Notes: generated by a model not told the origin, from the sequence alone. DNA of 64,000 bases from DATBLQ01 sp036555325 (GCA_036555325.1 DATBLQ010000044.1:1-64000), one strand, 5' to 3'; counted from the stretch's first letter, positions 15,936-25,471 are shown. Program-made: numbers and translations.

Positions 15936-17321
15936 ATGAACCGACAGATCAAGAATATCAACACCGCCGAACTCATTGCCCGGGACACCGATCATCATTT
16001 CCACCCGTTCACCGATCACAAGGCATTTCATGCTGGCGGCGGCGCCCGCATCATCACCCACGCCGATCGAGTGTGGATTTGGGATGCCGCCGGAAATCGT
16101 TTCTTGGACGCAATGTCCGGCCTGTGGTGCGTGAACGTTGGCTACGGGCGCAGGGAACTGGTCGATGCTGCCTACCAGCAAATGGTCGATTTGCCCTACT
16201 ACAACACGTTCTTCAAAACCTCGACCGTTCCGGCGACCGAACTTGCCGCGAAGGTTTCAAGCCTCTTGCCCGCCCGCTTCAAGCGCGTCTTCTTCGTCAA
16301 CTCGGGCTCCGAAGCAAACGACACTATGGTACGCTTCGTGCGCCATTATTGGGCAATCCGCGGCAAGAAATACCGCAATGTTTTCATCTCCCGGCGGCGC
16401 GCGTATCATGGCTCAACGATGATATCGGCATCGCTGGGAGGCATGATCGGCATGCACGAGCAGGGGGGCTTGCCGCTGCCAGGCTTCGTGCACGTTCAGC
16501 AGCCCTACTGGTATGAGTTTGGCGGCGAGCTTTCCCCGGATGATTTCGGCCTTCAGGCCGCAGCCGAGGTCGAAAAGAAAATACTCGAAGTTGGTCCCGA
16601 CAATGTCGCCGCATTTGTGGGCGAGCCCATACAGGGAGCCGCCGGGGTGATCATTCCGCCGCCATCCTATTGGCCCGAGGTCGAGCGCATCTGCAAGAAG
16701 TACGAAATCCTGATGGTTGCCGATGAGGTCATCTGTGGTTTCGGCCGCACGGGAAATTGGTGGGGATTCGAGACCATGGGCTTCAACCCCGATATTGTGA
16801 TCATGGCCAAGGGGCTGTCCTCGGGCTATCTGCCGATCGGAGCGATGGCCGTTTCGGAAAGCCTCATCGGCGAGTTTTTCGATAAGGGCGGCGAGTTCTA
16901 CCATGGCTATACCTATTCCGGTCACCCGGTGGCCTGTGCCGTAGCCCTGGCGAACATCCGCCTCATCGAGGATGAAGACTTCATTGGCAAGGTGCGTGCC
17001 CTGGCACCCTATTTGCGCAAGAAAATGCAAAGCCTGGCAGATCACCCGATTGTGGGCGAAGTTCGCACCGAGGGCCTGATAGGCGCAATCGAGCTCACTG
17101 CGAACAAGGAGAAACGCACCCGCTTTGCCGACCCGGGCCGGGTTGGCGCACTTTGCCGCGATCACTGCGTCGACAATGGTCTGATCATGCGCGCCTGTTG
17201 GGACACCATGGTTTTTGCGCCCCCATTCTGTATCGAAAAAGGAGAAATCGACCAAATGGCAGAGCTGGCTAGGAAGTCATTTGACCAGACGGTGAGCGAT
17301 GTCCTATCGGAACTTCAATAA
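15936..17321 (+). CDS. Class III aminotransferase (putrescine/polyamine:pyruvate type)
   Basis: PLP aminotransferase that moves an omega-amino group to pyruvate or another 2-oxoacid. The N-terminal HPFTDHKAF...MSGLWCVNVGYG is typical of SpuC/omega-amino-acid:pyruvate aminotransferases. The Asp that contacts the cofactor is in VADEVICGFGRTG and the Schiff-base lysine is in IVIMAKGLSSGYLP near residue 291. ATG 15936 gives 461 aa, the family norm; the frame extends further upstream without a better start. It stands directly before a polyamine transporter, so putrescine or a related diamine is the likely amino donor. Substrate is inferred from context. Confidence 0.85.
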   Translation: MNRQIKNINTAELIARDTDHHFHPFTDHKAFHAGGGARIITHADRVWIWDAAGNRFLDAMSGLWCVNVGYGRRELVDAAYQQMVDLPYYNTFFKTSTVPATELAAKVSSLLPARFKRVFFVNSGSEANDTMVRFVRHYWAIRGKKYRNVFISRRRAYHGSTMISASLGGMIGMHEQGGLPLPGFVHVQQPYWYEFGGELSPDDFGLQAAAEVEKKILEVGPDNVAAFVGEPIQGAAGVIIPPPSYWPEVERICKKYEILMVADEVICGFGRTGNWWGFETMGFNPDIVIMAKGLSSGYLPIGAMAVSESLIGEFFDKGGEFYHGYTYSGHPVACAVALANIRLIEDEDFIGKVRALAPYLRKKMQSLADHPIVGEVRTEGLIGAIELTANKEKRTRFADPGRVGALCRDHCVDNGLIMRACWDTMVFAPPFCIEKGEIDQMAELARKSFDQTVSDVLSELQ

Positions 17322-17425
17322 AGCGGCTTGGCGGGGAAGGTCCCGGGCACCGCCACCGGGCACAGAGGGACACCCAACCGGGCAAGACCGGAACAAGAAT
17401 TGCAATAGAAGAAGGACCTGACCAC

Positions 17426-18505
17426 ATGAATTTGAACAGCCCACGTTTTCGACCCAGTCGCCGTGGCTTTCTCACGGGTACCGGTGCGCTGGCCGTCGGC
17501 CTCGCTCTTCCCACGCGCTTCGCTTGGGCAGAGGAGGAAAAGAAGCTGAACTTCTATAACTGGGACACCTACATCGGCGAAACCACCCTTGCGGATTTCA
17601 AGGCCGCCAGCGGCATCGACGTAAAAATGGATCTTTATGCCGACAACGACGAACTCTTCGCCAAGCTCAAGGAGGGCAATCCCGGTTACGACGTGATCGT
17701 GCCGACCAACGACTATCTTGAACGGATGATCATTGCAGGGATGGTGGTCCCGCTCGACCACTCGAAGATCCCCAACATGGCCAATATCGACAAGCCGTTC
17801 CAGGATGCAACCTTCGATCCCGGCCGCAAGTATTCGGTCCCCTATATGTGGGGAACGCTCGGCATCGGCTACCGCAAGAGCAAAGTGGAAGGCGCCGTTG
17901 ACAGTTGGAAGTACGTGCTTGACGATCCAAAATATGCCGGGCGCATTTCTCTGCTCGGTGATGCTCAGAACGTCATTGGCGTCGCTTTGAAGTATCTCGG
18001 CTACTCGTACAACTCCATCGATCCGGCCGAGCTCAAGAAGGCGGAAGAACTGCTGATCGCCAACAAGAAGAACGTCAAGGTCTACGCCGACGACAACGGG
18101 CAGGATCTCCTTGCGTCGGGCGAAGTGGATCTCGCTCAGGAATGGAATGGCGACGTCATTCAGGTCATGAAGGATGATCCCGATCTAGCCTACGTTGTTC
18201 CAACGGAGGGAAGCCTCCTGTGGCAAGACACGTGGGCCATTCCGAAAGGCGCACCGCATCCCGACAATGCTCATGCCTTCATCAACTACATGCTTGATGG
18301 CGAGGCTGGAGCCAAGATTGCCGAGACCATCCAATACGCCACCGCCAATGCCGCAGCCAAAAAGCTGATGAGCAAGGAGTATCTGGAGAATACCGCAATT
18401 TTCCCACCGGATGAGGTGGTCGCCAAATGCGAACCTGCTATCTATGTGGGCGAGGAAGGAACGCGATTGCGCGATGAAGCGTGGACTCGCATCACCGCTG
18501 CCTAG
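17426..18505 (+). CDS. Spermidine/putrescine ABC transporter substrate-binding protein (PotF/PotD type), Tat-exported
   Basis: Periplasmic polyamine receptor. The N-terminus carries a twin-arginine signal (PSRRGFLTG with a hydrophobic stretch and AWA), so it is probably exported folded through Tat. The mature start KLNFYNWDTYIGETTL is the PotD/PotF hallmark, as is YDVIVPTNDYLERM. At 359 aa the length fits. AGAAGGA precedes ATG 17426. It is followed by two permeases and an ATPase in the usual order. Whether it prefers putrescine or spermidine cannot be told. Confidence 0.9.
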   Translation: MNLNSPRFRPSRRGFLTGTGALAVGLALPTRFAWAEEEKKLNFYNWDTYIGETTLADFKAASGIDVKMDLYADNDELFAKLKEGNPGYDVIVPTNDYLERMIIAGMVVPLDHSKIPNMANIDKPFQDATFDPGRKYSVPYMWGTLGIGYRKSKVEGAVDSWKYVLDDPKYAGRISLLGDAQNVIGVALKYLGYSYNSIDPAELKKAEELLIANKKNVKVYADDNGQDLLASGEVDLAQEWNGDVIQVMKDDPDLAYVVPTEGSLLWQDTWAIPKGAPHPDNAHAFINYMLDGEAGAKIAETIQYATANAAAKKLMSKEYLENTAIFPPDEVVAKCEPAIYVGEEGTRLRDEAWTRITAA

Positions 18506-18559
18506 GCTACGGACTATCCCCGCGACCTGCGTCGTCGCGCGCGCTTTGTGTTATCCAAT

Positions 18560-18582
18560 CCGGGCGGCCCATGGCCGCCCGG
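18560..18582 (+). promoter_or_regulatory. Intercistronic hairpin between the polyamine receptor and permease genes
   Basis: CCGGGCGGCC (18560-18569) and GGCCGCCCGG (18573-18582) form a perfect 10-bp stem with a 3-base loop. No T-run follows, and the permease gene starts 38 bases later. It probably stabilises the upstream receptor message or reduces read-through, like the element after oppA. Confidence 0.5.
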
Positions 18583-18620
18583 TCGCTCCGCCGTCTAGAA
18601 AAGCTAAGTGATCCCTGAAC

Positions 18621-19532
18621 GTGGAAGATTGGCGGAAAAATCCGACTGCTTTCCGGGTCCTGGCCCTGCCGGGCACCGTGTGGTTGCTCGTTTTTTTCCT
18701 CATACCGCTGGGGATCATTTGGGTCATGTCCTTCAGCACGAAAATTTCCATCACCGAAACGGTCTTCGACGGAACGCTGTCGAATTATCTGCGCAGTTTC
18801 AATCCCGTTTATCTGCAGATTCTCTGGAAATCCATTTGGATCAGCGTGCTCGCTACTGCGATTTGCCTTGTGGTGGCTTACCCGATCGCTTTCGGCATCG
18901 TTTTCGCCCCGGCGCGGTGGAAACCTTTGCTCCTGCTGCTTGTCATCCTGCCCTTCTGGATCAATTTGCTGATCCGCACCTATGCGCTGATTGCCGTCTT
19001 CCGCACCCGCGGTTATCTCAATTTCACCCTCGAATGGATTTGGTCCGCCGCCAAAACGCTCTTCGGCCTCATCGGCCTCGGCGGGATGTTCGGTGAAAGA
19101 TTCGTCCCCTTTGAGATGCTCTATAACAATGGCGCTGTCATTGCAGGGCTGGTCTATGTTTTTCTCCCCTTCATGGTGCTTCCACTCTATGCCACCATCG
19201 AGCGCCTCGACCGATCTTATCTGGAAGCCAGTCTGGATTTGGGAGCATCCCAAAGCACCACCTTCTGGCGGGTAACATTGCCGCTCACCATGCCGGGGAT
19301 AGTTTCCGGCACCATTCTGGTTTTCATCCCGTGCCTCGGTTCCTTCCTTACGCCCGATCTTCTGGGCGGCACCAACGCCACGATGATTGGCAATGTCATT
19401 GAGCGGCAGTTCAAGGCGGCCAACGACTGGCCCTTCGGAGCTGCATTGTCCTTTCTTCTCATGTACGCGACTTTTGGCGCACTGGCGCTGCGCGCTCTCG
19501 TCTCAAGGCACAGTAGAGGGGTGGATGTCTGA
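18621..19532 (+). CDS. Polyamine ABC transporter permease (PotB/PotH type)
   Basis: Inner-membrane permease of the polyamine importer. The 303-aa chain has about six helices, PGTVWLLVFFLIPLGIIW at the N-terminus and the EAA loop EASLDLGASQSTTFWRVTLPL in the C-terminal half. The start is GTG at 18621 (MEDWRKNPTAF). The stop overlaps the next permease by 8 bases, indicating coupled translation. Confidence 0.9.
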   Translation: MEDWRKNPTAFRVLALPGTVWLLVFFLIPLGIIWVMSFSTKISITETVFDGTLSNYLRSFNPVYLQILWKSIWISVLATAICLVVAYPIAFGIVFAPARWKPLLLLLVILPFWINLLIRTYALIAVFRTRGYLNFTLEWIWSAAKTLFGLIGLGGMFGERFVPFEMLYNNGAVIAGLVYVFLPFMVLPLYATIERLDRSYLEASLDLGASQSTTFWRVTLPLTMPGIVSGTILVFIPCLGSFLTPDLLGGTNATMIGNVIERQFKAANDWPFGAALSFLLMYATFGALALRALVSRHSRGVDV

Positions 19533-20406
19533 AGCAGCACTGGCACAGCCAACGATAAGACAGAAGCTGTTGGCCGCAGATCAAGGGCCTCTCGACTACG
19601 GTCGCCGCAAATGGCTCAAGGTGCTGTTCGTGGTCGTTTTCATCCTGCTTTATGCGCCTGTCGCCACCCTTATTGCGTTTTCGTTCAACACCGATAAGCG
19701 CAACGTCGTCTGGCGCGGCTTTACCCTGGACAACTATGCCAAGGCCTGGGAGAACTCCGCGCTGATCGAGGCGTTCACCAACTCCATCGTCATTGCCATT
19801 GCCGCAACGATTATTTCGACGGTCATCGGGTCCATGGTGGCCTTGCTTCTGTGGCGTTTCCGCTTTCCGGGGAAAGCGGCCTATGAAGGGCTCATGGCTC
19901 TGCCGATTGTCATTCCCGAAATCTGCATGGGCGTCTCCCTTCTGGTTTTCTTTGCCAGATACGTCGGGTGGGAGGCCGTGGCCGCACTTCCGTGGCCACT
20001 TAACCTTTCCACCATCATTACCGCCCACGTGGCTTTTTGCTTTCCATTCGTTGCCGTTGTGGTCCGCGCCCGCATGGCTGGCTTCAACCGCGAGCTTGAG
20101 GAGGCCTCCAAGGATCTGGGCGCCTCCGAATGGCAGACTTTCTGGAAGGTGATCTACCCGTTCATGCAGCCCGGCGTTATTGCCGGCGCTCTTCTGGCAT
20201 TCACATTGTCGCTGGACGATTTTGTGATTACCTTCTTCACTTCCGGCCCGGAAACCGTAACCTTTCCGGTAAAAGTCTACTCCCTGGTCCGTCGCGGGGT
20301 TTCGCCTGAGATAAATGCCATATCAACCGCTCTTATCGTCATTACCATCGTCGCTACGGTTGTTGCCATGAAGCTACAGGCACCCGTCAAGCAGGCCAAC
20401 GCCTAG
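19525..20406 (+). CDS. Polyamine ABC transporter permease (PotC/PotI type)
   Basis: Second permease subunit of the polyamine importer. ATG 19525 (MSEAALAQPTIRQKL) lies inside the end of the preceding permease and gives 293 aa. Six hydrophobic segments are visible; FSFNTDKRNVVWRGFTLDNYAKAW after the first helix and EASKDLGASEWQTFWKVIYPF (EAA loop) are typical of PotC/PotI. It is followed within 10 bases by the ATPase gene. Confidence 0.9.
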   Translation: MSEAALAQPTIRQKLLAADQGPLDYGRRKWLKVLFVVVFILLYAPVATLIAFSFNTDKRNVVWRGFTLDNYAKAWENSALIEAFTNSIVIAIAATIISTVIGSMVALLLWRFRFPGKAAYEGLMALPIVIPEICMGVSLLVFFARYVGWEAVAALPWPLNLSTIITAHVAFCFPFVAVVVRARMAGFNRELEEASKDLGASEWQTFWKVIYPFMQPGVIAGALLAFTLSLDDFVITFFTSGPETVTFPVKVYSLVRRGVSPEINAISTALIVITIVATVVAMKLQAPVKQANA

Positions 20407-20416
20407 GAGATTGAAC

Positions 20417-21502
20417 TTGAGCAATCCGATCATCTCCATCCGCAACTTGAGCAAGCGTTTCGGTCCTGTAGCAGCTGTGGACGATGTCTCCTTCGACATT
20501 GCCCCCAACGAATTCTTTGCCCTTCTCGGTCCCTCGGGGTGCGGCAAGACCACTCTGTTGAGAATGATCGCCGGCCTTGAAACTCCAACCGAGGGCCAAA
20601 TCGTCATCGACGGACAGGACATGGCCTTTATCCCGCCCAACCAGCGGCCCGTGAACATGGTTTTCCAGTCCTATGCCGTGTTTCCCCACATGTCCGTCAG
20701 GGACAATGTTGAATATGGGCTGAAGGTCGTCGGCACGCCGAGGGAGGAAACTCGCCGCCGCGCCCAGGAAGCTTTGGCCATGGTCAAGCTCGATCAGCTG
20801 GCAGAGCGCAAGCCCGATCAGCTTTCCGGCGGCCAACGCCAGCGCGTGGCGCTTGCCCGCGCGCTGGTAAAGCGGCCGAAGGTTCTGTTGCTTGACGAAC
20901 CTCTCTCCGCCCTCGATGCCAAGCTGCGCGAACAGATGCAGCTCGAACTCACGCGTCTACAGCAGACCGTGGGCATAACGTTCATCATCGTCACTCATGA
21001 TCAGGATGAAGCTCTGTCGATGGCCAACCGAATTGCCGTCATGAATACCGGCAAAGTCAGCCAGATCGCCGGCCCGGCTGAGCTCTACGAGCATCCGACG
21101 AGCCGTTTCGTGGCCGACTTCATCGGCAAGGTGAATCTTATCGAGGCGAGAGTCAAAGGGAGCAGGAACGGCACCATCATCGTCGATGCCAAGAGTATCG
21201 GTGCCGTGGAGATACCGTATGACAAAGCGGCCGCAGGCGGCGTAACCCTGGCCGTACGTCCCGAGAAGCTCAAGCTCGGATCGACGGAACCGACGGGGAA
21301 GGACCTGATCGCCATGCGCGCCAAGGTGCGGGATGTGGCCTACTACGGCGACACCAGTCACATCATCGTAACCGGCCGGGACGGGATGGAGCTTTCGGTC
21401 AACGTCCAGAATGACAGCCGGGCAGGGGGCGGCAACGTCAGACGCGGGCAAGACATCTGGGTCTCTTGGCTGCCTCGCGACACGCTCATCCTCACTGAAT
21501 AG
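20417..21502 (+). CDS. Polyamine ABC transporter ATP-binding protein (PotA/PotG type)
   Basis: ATPase that energises polyamine uptake. Walker A GPSGCGKT lies near residue 38, followed by Q-loop FQSYAVFPHM, signature LSGGQRQRVALARAL and Walker B LLLDEPLSALD. A C-terminal TOBE-type regulatory domain follows (about residues 240-360). The start is probably TTG at 20417, because AGGAG at 20405-20409 is 7 bases upstream; a TTG at 20411 is too close. It ends 4 bases before the agmatinase gene. Confidence 0.9.
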   Translation: MSNPIISIRNLSKRFGPVAAVDDVSFDIAPNEFFALLGPSGCGKTTLLRMIAGLETPTEGQIVIDGQDMAFIPPNQRPVNMVFQSYAVFPHMSVRDNVEYGLKVVGTPREETRRRAQEALAMVKLDQLAERKPDQLSGGQRQRVALARALVKRPKVLLLDEPLSALDAKLREQMQLELTRLQQTVGITFIIVTHDQDEALSMANRIAVMNTGKVSQIAGPAELYEHPTSRFVADFIGKVNLIEARVKGSRNGTIIVDAKSIGAVEIPYDKAAAGGVTLAVRPEKLKLGSTEPTGKDLIAMRAKVRDVAYYGDTSHIIVTGRDGMELSVNVQNDSRAGGGNVRRGQDIWVSWLPRDTLILTE

Positions 21503-21506
21503 AGCC

Positions 21507-22496
21507 ATGGCTGAGGATCGGGAAACCCGCCTGCCGGGTGATGCGGCATTTCTTCGCGAAAACCATCGCGGCACCGAGATCGAGGCGACCTACGCCGGCG
21601 CGCAGTCTTTTATGCGGCGCAAATACACGCGCGATCTGGACGGCGTCGATGTTGCGGTAACCGGGATTCCGTTCGATCAGGCTGTAACAAATCGGCCAGG
21701 CACGCGATTTGGCCCGGAAGCAATTCGCAAAGCCTCAAATCAACACGCCTGGGGACCATACTGGCCCTGGTTTTTCGATCCCTTTGATACCCTTGCGGTC
21801 GTCGACTATGGGGATTGCTTTTTCGATTGGGGCCGCAAGGAAGATGTGCCCAAGCGCATCGAAGAACATGCAGCCGAAATCATCACCCGCGGCTCCTCCA
21901 TGGTCAGTCTGGGGGGCGATCACTTCATCTCCTATCCGCTCCTGCGGGCGCACGCGAAGAAACACGGCCAGCTCTCGCTTGTTCATTTCGATGCCCATCG
22001 CGACGTCGAGCCGGACGAGGGCGGCCGTATCGATCATGGCACGATGTTCAACTATGCCATCCGCGAGAAGCTTATCGATCCGCGCCACTCCACCCAGGTC
22101 GGAATCCGCACCACATACCATGGCGAGCGAAGCTATGGTGTGAACATCCTCTATGCTGACGAAGTCCACGCCATGCCGCCTAAGGGCGTGGCCGAACACA
22201 TCCGCGGCATTGTCGGCGATAGGCCGACTTATCTGACTTTCGATATCGATTGCCTCGACCCCGCCTTTGCGCCCGGTACCGGTACTCCAGTACCGGGCGG
22301 GCTCTCCTCGCACCAGGCCTTGTCGATTCTTCGCGAATTGAAGGCGGTCAATTTCATCGGCATGGATATCGTGGAAGTCTCTCCGCCCTTCGATCAATCG
22401 GAGATCACGGCTTTGGCGGCCGCCACGATTGTCCTCGAATACCTCTGTCTTAAGGCCTACGCCCGCGGGGCCAAGCCTCAACCCATTCCTGAATAA
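21507..22496 (+). CDS. Agmatinase / ureohydrolase family protein
   Basis: Binuclear manganese hydrolase of the arginase/agmatinase family, which releases urea from a guanidino compound; agmatine would give putrescine. The metal ligands are intact: GGDHF near residue 136, HFDAHRD near 160 and SFDIDCLDP near 245. ATG 21507 gives 329 aa, near the family norm. Its place at the end of the polyamine transport genes and beside the puuA/puuB-like pair supports agmatinase, but guanidinobutyrase-type activity is also possible. Confidence 0.85.
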   Translation: MAEDRETRLPGDAAFLRENHRGTEIEATYAGAQSFMRRKYTRDLDGVDVAVTGIPFDQAVTNRPGTRFGPEAIRKASNQHAWGPYWPWFFDPFDTLAVVDYGDCFFDWGRKEDVPKRIEEHAAEIITRGSSMVSLGGDHFISYPLLRAHAKKHGQLSLVHFDAHRDVEPDEGGRIDHGTMFNYAIREKLIDPRHSTQVGIRTTYHGERSYGVNILYADEVHAMPPKGVAEHIRGIVGDRPTYLTFDIDCLDPAFAPGTGTPVPGGLSSHQALSILRELKAVNFIGMDIVEVSPPFDQSEITALAAATIVLEYLCLKAYARGAKPQPIPE

Positions 22497-22504
22497 TTGT
22501 GCCA

Positions 22505-22660
22505 CCGTCATGGCCGGATTGTGCAGGCCCCTCTCTTCTTGTGGGAGAGGGTGACGCGAAGCGTCGGGTGAGGGGAACTGCGCCGCCATCGTTCTCCTTC
22601 CCCTAAATCGTCATCGCCGGACTTGATCCAGCCATCTCTTTCAAGACGCTCCAGGGCGGT
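22505..22660. repeat. Dispersed intergenic palindromic repeat
   Basis: CCCTCTC (22529-22535) pairs with GAGAGGG (22545-22551), and GACGC (22553-22557) with GCGTC (22561-22565). This double hairpin, with GGGTGAGGGG after it, is a pattern common between genes in Hyphomicrobiales. CGTCATGGCCGGATT-type sequence occurs at 22507 and again, diverged, at about 22609. It lies between convergent genes. Confidence 0.5.
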
Positions 22661-22709
22661 CCGGGCATGGCGGTGAAACACAAACTCGTTAGACGTGTCC
22701 TTGCACCGG

Positions 22710-23987
22710 CTACGACAGTGCATCGCGCAGGCGATACCAGGCCATCGCCGCCACGAGAATTGGCAGCCTCAGATCCCCGCCCGGAAATGGAAAGTGCTTG
22801 AACCGGGCAAGCAGGTCGAAGCGCTCCGATTGTCCGCGGATCACTTCGGCGATGAGCTTTCCATAGAGGTTCGCCAGCGCCACGCCCTGGCCCGAATAGC
22901 CGTATGCATAATAGGTGCTGTGCCCCATCCGTCCGATATCGGGGAGGCGGTTGTGGGTGATGCCTATATAGCCTCCCCAGGCATATTCGATGCCGACGTC
23001 TTCGAGCTGCGGGAAAATTCTGAGCATCCGTCGTTTCATGTTTGCCTTGAGGTTTAACGGCTCAAGCTTGGAATAAGCCGCCCGCCCGCCGAACAACAGC
23101 CGCTCGTCGCTCGTCCGGCGGAAGTAGTCGAGAACCCAGTTGGTGTCGGCAACCGCTTCATTGTCCCGAATGAGGCTTCTCGCACGGTTGGCGCCAAGCT
23201 TTTCGCTTGCCACCACGAAGCTGGTCACCGGCATCATTCCATAATACAGCTTGTTGACGAGCCGCCCGGCATAAGCATCGCAGGCAATGATCATGAATTG
23301 GGCCTTCACCGAGCCGGTATCGGTCCAGGCCTGTGGCTGCCCTTCTGTTTGTAGACGTACAACTCGAGACCGCTCGAAAATCTGGGCGCCTGCCTGGCTC
23401 GCCGCCATACTGAGCCCGATGCAATAGTTGAGCGGATGAAAATGTCCCGCTCCGCCCTCGCGCAGGGCTCCATGGTAGATCGAGGTTCCGAGCCGTTCCT
23501 CGAGTTCGGCTTTGCTCAGCAATTGGTGGTCGTGATAACCGTATCGCGACCACTCCTCCTGCATCTCGTGCAGATCGCGCACCCGGCTGGGCTTGGTGGC
23601 CACATGCAGGTATCCCCAGGTGAGATCGCAATCGATTTTGTGCGTTGCGATTCGCTCGGCGACCAGCGCCTTGGCCTCCTCCGCCAGATCGAAGCATTTC
23701 TGAGCGTCCGCCTCTCCGACCTGGGCCACGACCCGGGCCTGGCCCGGCGAAAACCCCGTGCAAATTTGCCCACCGTTTCGACCCGAGGCCCCGAAGCCGA
23801 CCGTTTCCGCCTCGAGTACGCAGACCTTGTAGCCCGCCTGGGCGAGTTGCAAGCTGGCCGAGAGTCCGGTATATCCGGCTCCTACAACGCAGACGTCAGC
23901 CGTCTGCTCCCCCGTCAACTTAGGGTACTCTAAGCTCCTCGTCGCAGTGGCTTTGTACCACGATAATCCTTCGCTTGGTTTCATCAT
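22710..23987 (-). CDS. puuB: FAD-dependent oxidoreductase, gamma-glutamylputrescine oxidase-like (PuuB)
   Basis: DAO-family flavoenzyme expected to oxidise gamma-glutamylputrescine to gamma-glutamylaminobutyraldehyde. The FAD-binding VVGAGYTGLSASLQLA lies at about residues 34-49, followed by GFGASGRNGGQ, a hallmark of PuuB-like oxidases. The C-terminal GYSGQGVALANLYGKLIAE closes the FAD fold. At 425 aa the length matches PuuB. It is divergent from the puuA-like ligase across 126 bases, giving the first two steps of the Puu pathway. Related oxidases act on other amines, so the assignment rests partly on context. Confidence 0.82.
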   Translation of the reverse strand: MMKPSEGLSWYKATATRSLEYPKLTGEQTADVCVVGAGYTGLSASLQLAQAGYKVCVLEAETVGFGASGRNGGQICTGFSPGQARVVAQVGEADAQKCFDLAEEAKALVAERIATHKIDCDLTWGYLHVATKPSRVRDLHEMQEEWSRYGYHDHQLLSKAELEERLGTSIYHGALREGGAGHFHPLNYCIGLSMAASQAGAQIFERSRVVRLQTEGQPQAWTDTGSVKAQFMIIACDAYAGRLVNKLYYGMMPVTSFVVASEKLGANRARSLIRDNEAVADTNWVLDYFRRTSDERLLFGGRAAYSKLEPLNLKANMKRRMLRIFPQLEDVGIEYAWGGYIGITHNRLPDIGRMGHSTYYAYGYSGQGVALANLYGKLIAEVIRGQSERFDLLARFKHFPFPGGDLRLPILVAAMAWYRLRDALS

Positions 23988-24113
23988 GTAACTATTTGGA
24001 TTTAAATGGAAAAAAAGTCTTCACCCATTCTTTCGCGCGGCATTTCCTTTGTCAATGTGAAAGCTTAGATTGATGGGTGGCCAGAAGCCCAATCCCCCAG
24101 TTTACGGTTCATC
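23988..24113. promoter_or_regulatory. Divergent puuB/puuA promoter region
   Basis: This 126-base, AT-richer gap (for example TTTGGATTTAAATGG near 23996-24010) must hold the promoters of both divergent genes. No consensus -35/-10 pair or clear operator is evident. Confidence 0.4.
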
Positions 24114-25463
24114 ATGTCCTCTCAGAGATTCGAAGAATGGTTCGCGGCGAAACGCATTTCCGAGGTTGAATGCCTTGTCGCAGACATGTCGGGAACGGCA
24201 CGCGGCAAGATTCTCCCCCCGAACAAATTCTTGAAGGGCAGCCGCTCGAACGGACTGCGCATTCCCGAAGAGGTCTTCACCTTGACGATTACCGGCCGGT
24301 TCGTTTGGGAGACGTCCGCCGTCAGCGACAGCGCAATTGATATCTACCTGAGGCCCGACCCCGAAACGGTCAGGCTTGTCCCCTGGTATTCCGAACCGAC
24401 CGCGCAGGTCATCTGTGATGCCTTCCACTTAAGCGATGACCCGGTCGACATAGCGCCCCGTCACGTACTTAGGCGTGTTCTCGATCTCTACAGGGCTGAA
24501 GGGTGGCGGGCCGTGGTGGCTCCAGAACTTGAGTTCTATCTCGTGAAAAAGAATCTCGATCCCGACTATCCCGTTGAAGCGGCCATCGGTCGTTCCGGTC
24601 GAAAAGAAGCTGGCGGCCAGGCCTATGGCATCGACGCCGCCAATGATTTCGACCCCATCGTCGAGGACATCTACGACTATTGCGAAATCCAGGAACTCGA
24701 CATCGACACCCTTTCACATGAAAGCGGGCCTGCCCAGCTTGAGATCAATTTCAACCACGGCGACCCATTGGATCTCGCCGATCAGGTTTTCCTGTTCAAG
24801 CGCACGGTTCGTCAGGCGGCTTTGAAGCACGACATGTATGCGACCTTCATGGCCAAGCCGCATGCAACCGAGCCGGGCTCCTCCATGCACATTCATCAGT
24901 CGGTGATGAACGCCAAGACCGGCAAGAACGTTTTCGCCGGCAAGAACGGCGAGCCGTCTAAGCTGTTTCTCAACCATATCGGCGGGTTGCAGCGCTATAT
25001 GGCTGCTGCGTTGCCTCTCTGTGCGCCGAATGTGAACTCATACAGAAGGCTCGTACCGGAATCCGACGCTCCGACCAACGTCCATTGGGCCATCGACAAT
25101 CGAACCGTGTCGTTGCGCGTTCCATCGTCCGATCCTTCCAATCTCCGTGTCGAAAATCGCGTTCCCGGCGCCGATGCAAATCCCTATCTCGCCATTGCGG
25201 CCTCGCTTGCCTGCGGCTATCTGGGCATGAAGGAGCGCATCAAGCCCTCCGATCCGGTTGAAGGATCGGCTTACCGTTATGCTCACACCCTTCCAATCAA
25301 TCTGGAGGAGGCGCTCAACAAGTTCTACTATACGAAGTCCTTCAAGGAAGTTTTGGGCGAGCGTTTCGCCGAGGCCTATCAGGATGTCAAAAACGAGGAG
25401 ATGCAGCAGTATCGCAAAGTGATCAGTTCCTGGGAGCGCGAGTTTCTGCTGCTGAATGTCTGA
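24114..25463 (+). CDS. puuA: Glutamine synthetase family protein, gamma-glutamylputrescine synthetase-like (PuuA)
   Basis: ATP-dependent ligase of the glutamine synthetase fold; in the Puu pathway it joins glutamate to putrescine. The catalytic-domain signatures are visible: APELEFYLV near residue 142, a Glu-rich metal site, KPHATEPGSSMHIHQS near residue 250, and NRTVSLRVPSS near residue 328. At 449 aa it is the length of GS-like PuuA enzymes and lacks the adenylylation-loop arrangement of GlnA. Divergent placement from puuB and the neighbouring polyamine importer support the role. Confidence 0.87.
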   Translation: MSSQRFEEWFAAKRISEVECLVADMSGTARGKILPPNKFLKGSRSNGLRIPEEVFTLTITGRFVWETSAVSDSAIDIYLRPDPETVRLVPWYSEPTAQVICDAFHLSDDPVDIAPRHVLRRVLDLYRAEGWRAVVAPELEFYLVKKNLDPDYPVEAAIGRSGRKEAGGQAYGIDAANDFDPIVEDIYDYCEIQELDIDTLSHESGPAQLEINFNHGDPLDLADQVFLFKRTVRQAALKHDMYATFMAKPHATEPGSSMHIHQSVMNAKTGKNVFAGKNGEPSKLFLNHIGGLQRYMAAALPLCAPNVNSYRRLVPESDAPTNVHWAIDNRTVSLRVPSSDPSNLRVENRVPGADANPYLAIAASLACGYLGMKERIKPSDPVEGSAYRYAHTLPINLEEALNKFYYTKSFKEVLGERFAEAYQDVKNEEMQQYRKVISSWEREFLLLNV

Positions 25464-25471
25464 CCGGCCCT

